A DNA stretch of 64,000 nt from Branchinecta lynchi (lineage: Eukaryota; Arthropoda; Branchiopoda; Anostraca; Branchinectidae), in NCBI GenBank assembly GCA_023053575.1, contig JAKZAP010000021.1:317501-381500 (forward strand). Reading direction: 5' to 3'. The position numbers were made by a program, and so were the translations under genes. Positions within the stretch are counted from its first letter, which is position 1. Each line of letters starts with the position of its first letter. This document shows positions 12,001-21,400 of this stretch, one piece after another. Under the pieces are notes generated by a model. It was not told the DNA's origin, did not search any database, and worked only from the letters and a program-made list of their open reading frames with translations.

Positions 12001-15000
12001 ATTTTCTTCTCTTAATAACCCTGTTCCACGTTTCCGGTAGGGAGTACTCGCCTCTATCTTGGTTAATGCCTGTTCGTTTTTATTTATCTCAACAGCTTCT
12101 CATATGGTTTGATGCGAGTCCAGTGCACGTTGCAAGAATTTGGGATTTTTAAAAATACGGATGGGTTTTCGAAAATTTGTTCTGGAAGTGCAGATTTGAA
12201 AGTATAGTTCTAACGGTGTCCGTTGGAGAGGGCGTGGTCAATTTCTTGCTCATGCTCTGCAAGTCGTTTTCCGAAGGTTCTGTCTGTCCTTCCTACATTA
12301 CGCTTTCCGAAATCACAAGGTATTGAATAAATGCCTCTTTGGGGCTGATTTGGGACTTTATTTTTTCCGGAATTTAGGTAAGACAGTAAAGTATTTTGGG
12401 TCCTGTGAAAGACTTGGATGTGTATTTTTTCAAACTTTTTGACAATTTTTCTTAATTTACCCTAATAAGATAATTATAGTCGGTAGAAGCTTCAGTTATT
12501 TGTTACAGGTTTGTTTCCTTCCCCAAAGTTAACCCAGAAGATTGACAGCCTGATGAGGACCCTTGCCAAGAAGGGCTAAAATATCGCTGATCTGATAAAG
12601 TATTAATACTCGTATGATGTGTATAGAGTGAAGGTGGAGTTAACTCAATAGCATGGTTGAGAGTAGCGGGCGAGCATAATAATAGTGCCGACTGGTTTAT
12701 GGTGTTACGCACCTAGTCTTCCCGAAGGCGATACTCAGTTTGTAGGTCAATAACTAAATCACATTTCTTAAGGTTAGTACTTACAATGAAAATAAGTTGC
12801 TAAACATTTGTCACTTCATCTACTCAGAGATCAACTGAACTGAGAACAGAGCTCCAAGTCAAACTGATTTCCAAACTGGACAGTCCGTCCTTTTATCCCG
12901 TTTCCAAATGTCCATAGATGGCCCCAACCAACAGGGTTGACTGTCCAACGTCCTAGCAAATCTCTATCCAGTCCATGAGGGTTCAACTATTAGGGTTGCC
13001 TGTCTGGTAGGGCTGGTGACCAATGGGGTAAGTTTGCTTAGGTCCTTTTTTCCTTGATTTGGGAAAACGTAATAATCACTTTCAGTCTGGAGAGGGCGAT
13101 AGAGCTACTCGGAAAAATATTTGTTAATCTTAGGCGCAACCTCACATTACGCCCTCCCTCTGAGAAAATTCAAGCTCCTGCGAGAAAAAATAACTTTTAC
13201 TTTAACTTTAAGCTTAAATGAATAAATAGTCATGTTATCTTGCACTTAAAATTTTATAAGCATGAATTATAGAGCAGTAATTTTCTGAAAGTACTGGAAT
13301 ATTTTTTGTTTATTTAAATTATTTAAATTTGTGTTAATCGCATCTAATTATTGAATAAACACCAAAGACCACAAGGATTGGTGAATTTTACAGTGTTGCA
13401 GAGTCGCTGTATTTTTTATCGTCCATGAAACATTTTATAAGCGATTTACGAACACAAAGCACCAAACACCGAAACACCAACACTAAACACCGTATGAAGG
13501 GGACACCCATTTATTTAAATATGATTTAACGATTTCACAATACACATTATTTTTTTGAATTATGATACACAGATAGCCAATAATCATTGCTCCCCTTTTT
13601 CTCCACTTGCAATTTTTTCTCTGTCACTTGGCTTTACTTTATCGAACCGCGAATTGCTTAATACTCTTCATCACTTTCATTGTTTTCGTCACTTTCAGTC
13701 TTATAGGCACAGAATTTAGGATTTCTCCTTTCTCTAGGTCTGTCGACTTCCCTGCGATCTGGTGAGAGTATTTGTTGCTGGTTGGGAAGCTCCTCACAGA
13801 TCTTGTTCCTGTCTTTAACTGGAGATGGCCCTGTGCTTTGCTGGTCGTCACTGATTTCCTCGCTTGGTTATGGCGTTGTCGGGGTTCTTGGGGTTGCTGG
13901 TTTTACAGTTGGGTTGTATGATTCTTCTCTTAAAAGTTTTTGTCTGAAAATTTGCCAAACTATTGGCAGCACAGACCCTCTGTCATTTTGTCTTGGGGTC
14001 GTGAAGGGCAATCTTTGGTTTAAGATTCCAGGGGAATAATTTTGATTTGATGAGGAATCGTAGCTGATGTATCTGTTGTAAACATTGTTTGAATAAATGT
14101 TTCAAAGTCAGCTTGGGCTCAAAGAATATCCAGCCAAAATGTTTGGGGTCGGTGGGCAAGGCATTTACGGACTGGCTGGTAATTAACGACTGTTTTTGCA
14201 GGAAAACAAAGATTTTCAGGGAAAAAAGACAGTTTTGAAAAAAGTCGACTGATTCTCAGTCATGATGCCTTTTAAGCCTACATAACTACAGAACAAACAA
14301 CTAACAACTACAACAGAAATCCAAATAACAGATGACCCTGTAGTTCTTACCACAGCAAGTGGGTGGAAATCACACTACTTAAAATTAAAAGTGTTGAAAC
14401 AGGTTAAAAGAAGCATGTCTCTGCTGTACTGCAACCTTCTTACAGGAGTGTTGCATGAAGCTGCCCTTACTATGGCACCGCCCACCCCCCAATTGGCCAT
14501 GGTACATGATCCTGCCACCTTGGATGATGAAGCTGCCACCCCAGAAAAATCATGTAAATTCCAAGAAAACAGCAAATTTTGTTATTTGCAAAAGGTCAAG
14601 GAACCTCTCTGACCAAACAGCTGGCCTCTAACTTCACCATGTAGCAAAATACTATTTTTAGCAAAGTGGGCGACTTCATGATCACTTGGGTGCCTACATT
14701 CTTTTGTGTTCTCTAGCTTAGCCTTGAACAATTACAAGTAAACTATGGTACCAGCAGAAAGTGAAGGTTCTAAGCTTCCTTTCAGGATACTCCACTGAAT
14801 TTTATCTCAACCTTTACTCTTTTTCCCTAAGTCATTTCCCAAAAATAGGAGTTTAGGGTGGCGGCTTCACGCAGCACTCCTGTAAATGTCTTAATTAACG
14901 AAAACAAAATGTCAAGAATAACAAATTTCTAAATGTGCAAGAACCAGACAGTCGTGGTTAGAACTGCTCTACAAGTTACGATCCTCGAACAAAATAGTTT

Positions 15001-15041
15001 AGATTAATCACAATTACCTTTTTCAGCCTCCTGTTTCCCAT
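2741..15041 (-). CDS. PES1: Pescadillo homologue (PES1), 5' part of gene, four exons
   Basis: Pescadillo is a nucleolar protein of the PeBoW complex (PES1-BOP1-WDR12) needed for large-subunit rRNA maturation and cell-cycle progression. Exons on the minus strand are 15018-15041, 9657-9890, 5446-5555 and 2741-3002; the phases join without conflict (0, 0, 2) into 210 codons. The translation has the Pescadillo N-terminal domain hallmarks: a basic N-terminus, [48 protein letters not shown] and [11 protein letters not shown]. The rest of the domain, the BRCT domain and the C-terminus must lie left of position 1; I searched 1-2740 by eye and saw no further exon. Introns hold transposon debris. The start ATG (15039-15041) is followed by eight codons and a GTAATT donor, matching the short first exon expected before the Y-x-x-G region. 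Confidence 0.9.
3003..3309. other. PES1 intron 3, left part, no gene seen
   Basis: This is intronic sequence with C-rich runs at 3168-3245. A fragment near 3095-3115 resembles the terminal words of the GGACC/CCTTTAA repeat family seen at 40.5 and 43.8 kb. An open frame here is low-complexity proline and is not supported as coding. Confidence 0.4.
3310..3790. repeat. Dispersed repeat, family H, copy 1
   Basis: The block holding TTGTTAGCGCTTGTCGA, TATCCAGCCTTCC, CGGCTGG and GTTAAAAAGTGGGAAAAC in that order recurs in the same orientation at 20815-21190. Order and spacing are kept over about 350 bp, so this is an interspersed repeat with no coding signal. Flanking CCTTTAA words suggest MITE-type ends. 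Confidence 0.65.
4130..5163 (-). pseudogene. LINE reverse-transcriptase C-terminal relic spanning a gap and a direct duplication
   Basis: The minus-strand frame from 4887 reads [18 protein letters not shown], then [15 protein letters not shown], the thumb/C-terminal region after the YADD box of a non-LTR reverse transcriptase. It is interrupted by 100 Ns and ends in degraded sequence. The downstream part (4130-4397) is present again almost unchanged at 4896-5163. No catalytic block remains. Confidence 0.75.
4398..4497. other. Assembly gap, 100 N
   Basis: Exactly 100 Ns, the usual size for an unsized scaffold gap. The sequence ending at its left edge (GCCGAATTCG) occurs again at 5154-5163, where it continues into unique sequence. 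Confidence 0.99.
5446..5555 (-). CDS. PES1: PES1 exon 3
   Basis: The exon begins [13 protein letters not shown] after a TGTATAG acceptor and ends [14 protein letters not shown] plus two bases of an Arg codon before GTAACA. Vertebrate Pescadillo has the same order: a basic VFVRKL segment, an acidic/basic linker, then KLDHIVKER. It is 110 nt and joins exon 4 in phase. Confidence 0.9.
5752..7412 (+). mobile_element. Unclassified non-coding element, family C, copy 1 (both ends)
   Basis: The left end is AACAAGAGCTGAAAGCTC followed by ATGGCACTTGT. The right end is GCGATCGCTATATGGCACTT followed by a hairpin (GGCACTTG, loop, CAAGTGC) and ATAAAAAC. The interior is a diverged array of about 140-bp monomers, each holding AAGTTTCATC, GATCCGATCACCCGTTC or a relative, a C-rich CCCCTCCAACTCCCCCCA-type tract and a CCGGATCCGGTCCGG-type segment. 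Three monomer flavours alternate. Open frames through it are proline-rich by-products of the C tracts. There are no terminal inverted repeats and no transposase, so the class is unknown. Confidence 0.75.
7413..7925. other. Intron sequence with a LINE-tail-like GAATGAATGAATG block
   Basis: A (GAAT)n block at 7428-7440 is the complement of the (ATTC)n tails seen at 8726 and 9065 and probably marks the 3' end of a minus-strand retroelement fragment. Nothing else is recognisable. Confidence 0.4.
7926..8245 (+). pseudogene. C-terminal end of a LINE ORF2, plus strand
   Basis: The frame reads [15 protein letters not shown], then [17 protein letters not shown] and [10 protein letters not shown], the well-known C-terminal signature of CR1/L2-type LINE polymerases (HxHxTR...PxxWNxLP...SLxxFK). 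Only this end is present; the RT domain is missing upstream. Confidence 0.75.
8740..9085 (+). pseudogene. Unidentified ORF end with AATAAA and ATTC tail
   Basis: A frame ending [17 protein letters not shown] to [10 protein letters not shown] at 8957 is followed by an AT-rich 3' region, an AATAAA at about 9055-9060 and an (ATTC)n tail at 9064-9079. The layout is that of a retrotransposed 3' end, and another ATTC run lies at 8725-8743. I do not recognise the protein. Confidence 0.4.
9657..9890 (-). CDS. PES1: PES1 exon 2
   Basis: The exon follows a TTTTACAG acceptor with [19 protein letters not shown], continues [16 protein letters not shown] and [18 protein letters not shown] and ends REMK before GTAAGT. 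This is the most conserved N-terminal block of Pescadillo and identifies the gene on its own. It is 234 nt, phase 0 at both ends. Confidence 0.95.
10110..10540. repeat. Degenerate tandem repeat, about three units of 120-130 bp
   Basis: The words GCAAAACCCTTGAG / AAAATTCTTGTAG / GCAAAACCTTTGAG, then ACAAATGATCA-type segments, then GTTATGATCC / GTGGTTAAAATACG / GTGGTTAAGATGAG recur in order three times. A 118-codon frame across it is an artefact. Confidence 0.55.
10555..10995 (+). mobile_element. Family C fragment, copy 2
   Basis: Monomer words of family C (CAAGTTTC, CCTAGGACATCTGGA, CCCTCCAACTCCACCCACAG, TTATCTAGAGCATTTG) are present in order, but neither terminal hairpin is found, so this is a truncated and older copy. 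Confidence 0.65.
11005..14110 (-). mobile_element. Degenerate Penelope-like element with repeated flanks
   Basis: A GIY-YIG relic (12195-12475) sits among several copies of one repeat. Minus-strand copies lie at about 11005-11180 and 11430-11600. A plus-strand copy is at 12530-12600, and a partial start at 14047-14110 has the AGTCAGCTTGGGCTCAAAG edge. A block with TTAATAACCCCGGTCCACG-type sequence recurs three times at 11200-12040. Penelope-like elements characteristically carry pseudo-LTRs that are partly tandem and partly inverted, so the layout fits. A minus-strand stretch at 13640-14047 looks like charged, low-complexity coding sequence (ending [11 protein letters not shown]) but has internal stops. 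The RT core was not found. Confidence 0.65.
12195..12475 (-). pseudogene. GIY-YIG endonuclease relic of a Penelope-like element
   Basis: Minus-strand translation reads [20 protein letters not shown], a short linker, then [20 protein letters not shown] and [13 protein letters not shown]. This is the order found at the C-terminus of Penelope-like proteins: an RT-to-endonuclease linker, a GIYxIPC motif, and a GRT-R...LxEHE block of the GIY-YIG nuclease. The second signature tyrosine is replaced (RNVGRT instead of xYIGxT). The frame ends within about 20 residues, so it is inactive as it stands. Confidence 0.75.
14441..14884 (+). mobile_element. MITE family G, copy 1 (in PES1 intron 1)
   Basis: The element is about 444 bp with inverted ends ACAGGAGTGTTGCATGAAGC and the complement of GGCTTCACGCAGCACTCCTG. 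It is present again in the opposite orientation at 15503-15944 with high identity throughout. Frames crossing it (for example [19 protein letters not shown]) occur in both copies on opposite strands and are not genes. Confidence 0.85.
15018..15041 (-). CDS. PES1: PES1 exon 1 (start codon)
   Basis: Minus-strand ATG followed by GNRRLKK (8 codons in all) and a GTAATT donor. Vertebrate Pescadillo also begins with Met-Gly and a short lysine-rich run before the conserved block. Phase 0 joins exon 2 exactly. Being so short it could arise by chance, but the position, basic composition and agreement with the divergent BRAP start support it. Confidence 0.8.
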
Positions 15042-15392
15042 TTTTAATTTCAAAAGGGAAATATCAAGAAACTGAGTCTGCCCATGTGGTTACTGCAATT
15101 TAAAGAGAGTAATGTTTGATTTCACAGATATACTGGGCTTAAAGAAAGAAAAGTCATTTAAACCGAACTTCCTTTGAAAATGGCTACTTATTTCTATACG
15201 AATAAATTAATTAAACAATAACTGAGTTTAATGTTTTTCAGTAATGTTTTGCAGTTATAATTTTCTCAATCATTCTTTTTTCTCCGGTAAATGGTTGAAC
15301 TTTGCCAGTCAAAATATCAGCGCGAAATTCGAAAGTCTGAAGTCACATGCCTTATTGAGTAAAAGAGTAGGCTAATGCAGGGCTAATGTATA
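15042..15392. promoter_or_regulatory. Divergent promoter region between PES1 and BRAP
   Basis: 351 bp separate the two start codons, so both promoters and 5' UTRs must lie here or overlap. The region is AT-rich with no clear TATA box placed for either gene. At 15320-15327 the plus strand reads GCGCGAAA, the complement of the E2F consensus TTTCGCGC, a fit for growth-linked genes such as Pescadillo. That site is a motif match only. Confidence 0.65.
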
Positions 15393-15468
15393 ATGTCCGT
15401 CTGTTTATGTTCTCTTCGCTTTGAAATCGCTGACAGTGGCAAAAAACCAGAACACTTGTCATTCATGG
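15393..15468 (+). CDS. BRAP: BRAP exon 1 (start codon)
   Basis: The ATG begins MSVCLCSLRFEIAD, matching the opening of vertebrate BRAP (Met-Ser-Val, then a hydrophobic stretch and an RLELAE-like end). The exon ends one base into a codon before GTAAGTCT and joins the CT-first exon at 31017 in phase. Confidence 0.85.
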
Positions 15469-18400
15469 GTAAGTCTGGAAATTCATGCCACAACTTCTGT
15501 GATACAGGAGTGCTGCGTGAAGCCGCCACCCTAAACTCCCATTTTTGGGAAATGATTTAGGGAAAAAGAGTAAAGGTTGAGATAAAATTCAGTGGAGTAT
15601 CCTGAAAGGAAGCTTAGAATCTTCAATTTCTGCTGGTACCATAGTTTACTTGAAATTTTTCAAGGCTAAGCTGGAAAACACGAAAGAATATAGGCCCCCA
15701 AGTGATCATGAAGTCGCCCACTTTGCTAAAAATAGTTTTTTGCTACATGGTGAAGTTAGAGGCCAGCTGTTTGGTCAGAGAGGTTCCTTGACCTTTTGCA
15801 AATAACAAAATTTGCTGTTTTCTTGGAATTTGCATGATTTTTCTGGGGGTGGCAGCTTCATGATCCAAGGTGGCAGGATCATGTACCATGGCCAATTGGG
15901 GGGTGGGCGGTGCCGTAGTAAGGGCAGCTTCATGCAACACTCGTAGCCCTATGACAGTCATACACAAATCCTCAATTTTGGGGCATGATGCCCAGACGTT
16001 TGGGGCACCATGCTAAAAAATTGAGGATTTGTGTATGACTGCCCTATTACAATAGGGTAGCCAATCTGATTTGTTTTCAGATCCTGTGTCCTACGGCTAC
16101 ACTGGTCCTGTATGCAGCCTGTATGAAAGCAGTCTGGTCTTGGTCTGGAAAAGTAGCCAGTTATTACTGTATCATTCCTAAAAATACTTTTGTGCCATGT
16201 TGACAAAGCTCTGGCACATGCCCTGGAGCATAGGCATTGTACCTAGTATTTGGTTGAACTGAGACTGAATTAATAGCTGAATAGGGCTGTCTTTCCATCC
16301 TAGATCAAAAGATACCTGATCTAATACTCTATCTAACCTCTTTTGCCAGTTTTTAAAAATATTAGACCAGGCTACTCTATGCTAGGCTACTCTATGCTAA
16401 TAACAGTCTGCTTTTTCATCATCCTTTTTTTTTATATTATCATGTTTTTGCATGATTCAGTTTCGAATTTTGGGCATAGCTGACTAACTATACCCAAAGA
16501 GTTGTTATGTTTTGTTTTAAGTTGTACACTGTACACACAATTTAGCTCATAGCATTTCTTGGATAGTTAACAGTTGGTAAAACATTTGGGTTGAAGTATT
16601 TCCTAATTTTAAATTAATGACTGATTATGGAAATTGACAACTATACGATATCATTCAAAACGTCTACATTTGAGATACAACTTATTATTGTTGGTCCAAA
16701 TGTATATCATTGTCTCGGATAGTTGGCTAAATGTTTCATTATCTATCCTATTAAAACTCTTCTCTTTCATCACCATGAAATGAACCTGCCAGCCATGGAG
16801 ATTACATGAACATTTTTGTGTGAAAAAAAAGGAGAAGTAAATCTTACTTCCCACTTTTCCAGAGACGGATATTCTACCTGACTTTCTAAGCCTAGAGTAA
16901 AAACGTTTGGAAGCATGTCCCTTCCTTCTATAAAATTGTAGTATTCAGTCCTAATTGGTCCTTTTCTGCCTGATTGTACATCTGTTCTATCATCTCACTG
17001 TACTTTAGCCCCTTATCTCGTCGTTTAAACTAGTGGTAGCTGCGATTTACTTGTAGAGCATACAGCAAAATGTCGGCCTATATCTGTATAATTTTGAATT
17101 CGGCGCACTTCCTTGACATGTTGAGCGCCGATCAGAAGAACCAGCGCCAATAATTACTCTATGGTCGGGACAGGCGCCTAGTAGGCTCCACCCGCGATAC
17201 TTGAGAATCGGGCAGAAAGACACGTTGGATGATTCAAGTCTTCTCAATTCTTCCCTTCTTTATTCTTGACCCTACCTAGCGGCGACTACCTGAAAAAGGA
17301 TAGACTAACCTAGCTGCAAGTACCTGGAAAAGGATAGAGTAAACCCAATAGAAAGAAGTGGCTTCAACAAAAGTCTATGTATCTTGTGCAGAGGTGTTAC
17401 TAGCCAAGATGATTGGGGGGGGGGACAAGGTACCGTTTACCGACTGGCAGTCAATTTTTACCGACTGCTTTTCGGAAGAAAAAAAAAATCTCCATCTTTG
17501 ATGAGATTCAGAGAAGCAATCTAGCGCAAACAATAGATAACCTGAAGATGAACATTCTATGTCGCTTTTCAACAAGAAGCAAGTGTAGAAGTATTTGGTC
17601 ACACAGTGTAGCGCTTTTAAATGCTTTTAATAAGCAATTAAATATGGTACCAGCCGAATTTTGCCAAAAGATGCGATGTTTGTGTGTAACCTCCGCAGCC
17701 GTTCGTTGTCATAAAACTGAACAATTTTTATGATTTAAATGGAGCAAATACTATCCTTTGTTAGGGAACGAGCTATTCTACCATTGCCGGAACGAAATAA
17801 CAAATGAGAAGTACGAAATGCGACTTATATGCAAACATTCTTGAAAATTAACAACTTCAAATAACATATACAGATAAATCACAATCTCGTGTATACTTCT
17901 GAAAAAAACATGAACTAAAAGGTCAATTTTCTTGGCTTGGCAGACAACCAAACTTTGAGCAGTTCATCCAGTTTCAGAGCGTCAGCAACGTCACTCTCGC
18001 AGCACATACTGACGAGGTGATCCAGGCGGTCGTCGTCCATCGTTGTGCGCAAACGTGTCATCACCAGTTTAAGTTTGCTAAAACTTCTTTCTGCGGTTGC
18101 CGCAGTCGGTGGCGCTGTCGCAACCCACTGGTAAACTGACCAGAGCGTCGGGAAAATTGACTTGACAGCGTAGATTTCACGGAAAACAGCCTCAAAGACC
18201 CCACAATCAATGGCTTTGTTTTTGTTGTTTTTGTTGCTCTCTTCCTCAGTTCTGTCCAAAAAGCGTTTGAAGGCCTTTAGCTCTAGCATGAGCTCCATGG
18301 GATCTATGCCTCTTCCTGGAAACATCTTCGTCAGGTTAGAAAGGCTTTCATAGCTATCGTCCATTTTACCCAACAGACTGCGATAGGCTGGCTCCAGGAA

Positions 18401-21400
18401 AGACGAGTTGTCATGGATCGCATCGTCTAAGCCATTCACCAAGACTCTGAGGACGCCACAGAGTTCCTTGGCATAGAATGATTTCCAGTCAGTCAGTGGA
18501 TCGGCTCCGGAATTAGGGATCGCCTCTGCATAACAAGCAGGCGGACGTCTGGGGCGGTGCTTAAGTCGAAACTCGTCTTCAGCTATGGCGCCAAACCTTT
18601 CAGCGGCTGCTCTTGATGCTTCAATCTGCCTCTCTATCTGGGCCGTGTCTTGGAGGATAGAATCTAAGATGTCACGTGTTGCCCAGAGTTTCGTATTTGC
18701 AGTAACCAAGTCGAGCTGTTCAGCCTGCAGCTTTTCCACAAGGATCTTCGTCTGTGACATGACTTGCCGCATGAACATGAGCGTTAGAATAAAATCGAAG
18801 CAGGTAATGAGGCGGTACAACACTTGGGCTTTTTCTTTTATTGGCTTGTCCTCGTCCTGCTCCATCATCTCTTGTAGGACTTCGACAATTGTGTCAAAGC
18901 TGGACCACAACGCTGTCAAACTCTCCGACGTGGACGTCCACCGTGTCAGTGACAAATTTCTCAGTTTCAGTGCAGACTCAGCTCTCTCAAGTGCTCGTTT
19001 GTAGGCCGTTACTCGTTTCATTCCACCGGTGAAAAAAACGTACAATTCCTGCAAAACTTCAAACATTTTTCGAACCATGGGACTGTTGCTGCATGCGCGT
19101 TCTACAATGAGGTTCTCTCTGTGAGCCATGCAGCGAATGTATCGTACTTCTCTGCCCAGTTCTGCTGAAATGTGCGCCTGGACACCCTGTCGAACACCGG
19201 ACATGTTGCTGGCATAATCGTAGCTCTGAAACATCAGCGCGTCTTTGCTGACACCTTCCTTTTCCAGAACTTCGAGAATTTTGGTGGCAGTTTCTTTCCC
19301 TTTTTTAGATTCCACTGGTACCATTGCTAGAAGTCTTTCTTGGACGGCTCCATCACAGTCGACATACCTGACACAAATCACAAGTCTTTCCTCATGCGCA
19401 CAATCAGGAGTGGTATCTGCGATAACTGCATATGCACCACTAGCATTCACAGCGGATACTACCGTGCGCTTAATTTCCTTACCCATCAACTCAATGAACT
19501 GGTTTTGCGAGATACCGCTCAAGTAGTTGACCGTGTTCTTTCTCAGTATTCTTTCGCGCAACCAATTGTTGAAATGCGGAATCAATCAATCGCCAGAGTC
19601 TTTATTTGATTACCCGCGACACCATCAACGCGGAACTTCGCTCGACACTCTCCAATTAAGTCATTGTCACGTCCATTAAGGCAAGACACTTAGCAAGAAG
19701 CTCTTCGCTGTCCTGCGAGACGAGACTGCTTGGTTTTCTGGCCTCACCAACAGACTGGTTCTTCCGACAGACATTTTCGTTCATCGACGACTGTACTGGG
19801 CAGTCTTGTACTGTTCCACTGATCGGCACCGAGTCAAACTGACTGACTGATCGCTGATCGGCTGATTCTTTGATCGGCATTGATCCGCTCGACGATTCCG
19901 ATGCCATACTTGTTGTTTCGTCGACTTCGACTGCATTCGTGTCCATGGTATCTTCAGTGACATAAACTTCCGGTTTGGATCCTGAGGGATCTGTATTGGT
20001 CATGGATCCGGCCGGTTCTGTTGGTAACATCTCAACCGTTGAGTCTGCTGGTAACGTAGTTCCATCACTTCCGTCATCACCTACAAGTGCCAGGATTGTA
20101 ATGTTCTAACATTACCATAAATAACACTTCCTTAGAGCACACCTCGCACTAATTACTGTTTATGTTCCAATACCAAAAACTATTAGACTGCTGCTAAACT
20201 AGGCTCCACTCTTAACACATTTTCCACGGCTTTGTCTGTTTTAAGCTCTTTCCAAGGCACATTGACTTCTATGATAAGCTCTGTGACATTCAGATATTCG
20301 TTTAAACTCAGATAACACTCATCAGGATCATAATTACTGCGAATGCATTCACAGAAGTTGGTTGCATCAAGAACAAATAATCAGATAGGTCTCCCTATCT
20401 TTTTAATATGACAAAGCAGAGTTGACTGTTTCCCCCTACCCTGCCCGTTTCAAACGAGCGTAGGTTAGTAGCTTCGCAGCAAATCGCGTTTCGTTACCTC
20501 TACAAATAGCTAAATCGCTACGACGTCCCCTTTAGGAAAAGTCGAAGTCAAAGCCGATTGGTTCTCAGGATGCGCTCCAGAGTGGATCAGCGCGCCTCCT
20601 TTACTTTTTGATTTACGGTGAATAACGGCGAAGACGGAAGTAAGGCAGACGGGTCGGGGTATGAACATCAGCTCAAAGCTAGAGTAAATACCTCCAGGTC
20701 CCCTTAGTTTTGTCGGGGTATACGCTGCATAGGACGAAAGACGGACGTTCTTTCTGATTATTTGTTCTTGGTCGCGTTATAAGATTGTAGGTACGGCGCG
20801 GACGGGTCCTTTAAAGCACAACTCTTACCGGAAATGATATTCTCGACAAAGCGGCTTAGGAATGTCGTTTCAAAAATGCAATTACTTTACAAGAGAAATT
20901 AGCGATATGCTTGTTAGCGCTTGTCGACTCTATCCAGCCTTCCCTCTCCCGGAGGAGGCGGCTGGATGCAGAAATTTGTAAACTGCCTCCTGGTTAAAAA
21001 GTGGGAAAACGGTGCAAAACAATGTCCTCCAAAAATAAAATAATGTTTTGAAGCTTTTCATGTCCTAATTGCCGTTGACAGACCTTCAGCGAAAGATTTT
21101 GGTAAAATTTGCTCTGCGTGACTGTCAAATGTCGGGTAGGCTGAGAAAGCGCTAAAAGTCGTACGCGAAACAATTGTGAAAGTTAGGGATTTCGTAATCG
21201 GAATCTCATAAAAGAGCTAGATAAAATATGAATGAATAAATACATTTTTTTTGTTACCCGTCCCGTCACACGATCACAAAGACACAAGACGCTGTATGAA
21301 CCAGGACGAAAAAAAAACAAGAAAAGTAAAACAACACAACAAGATATGTGCGAAAAACAACATAAATTAAAAAAGAGAAATATGGATTTTGAAAAAATAC

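Noticed and set aside
14391..14612. Open frame with [19 protein letters not shown] as a conserved gene (paired frame at 15743-15967)
   Set aside because: Both frames come from inverted copies of MITE G; similarity is due to the repeat.
17915..19585. Annotating the hAT frame as the host gene ZMYM1
   Set aside because: Hits of this domain type are dominated by transposases, flanking hAT-type termini and motif array favour a transposon, and the frame is broken at its 5' side.
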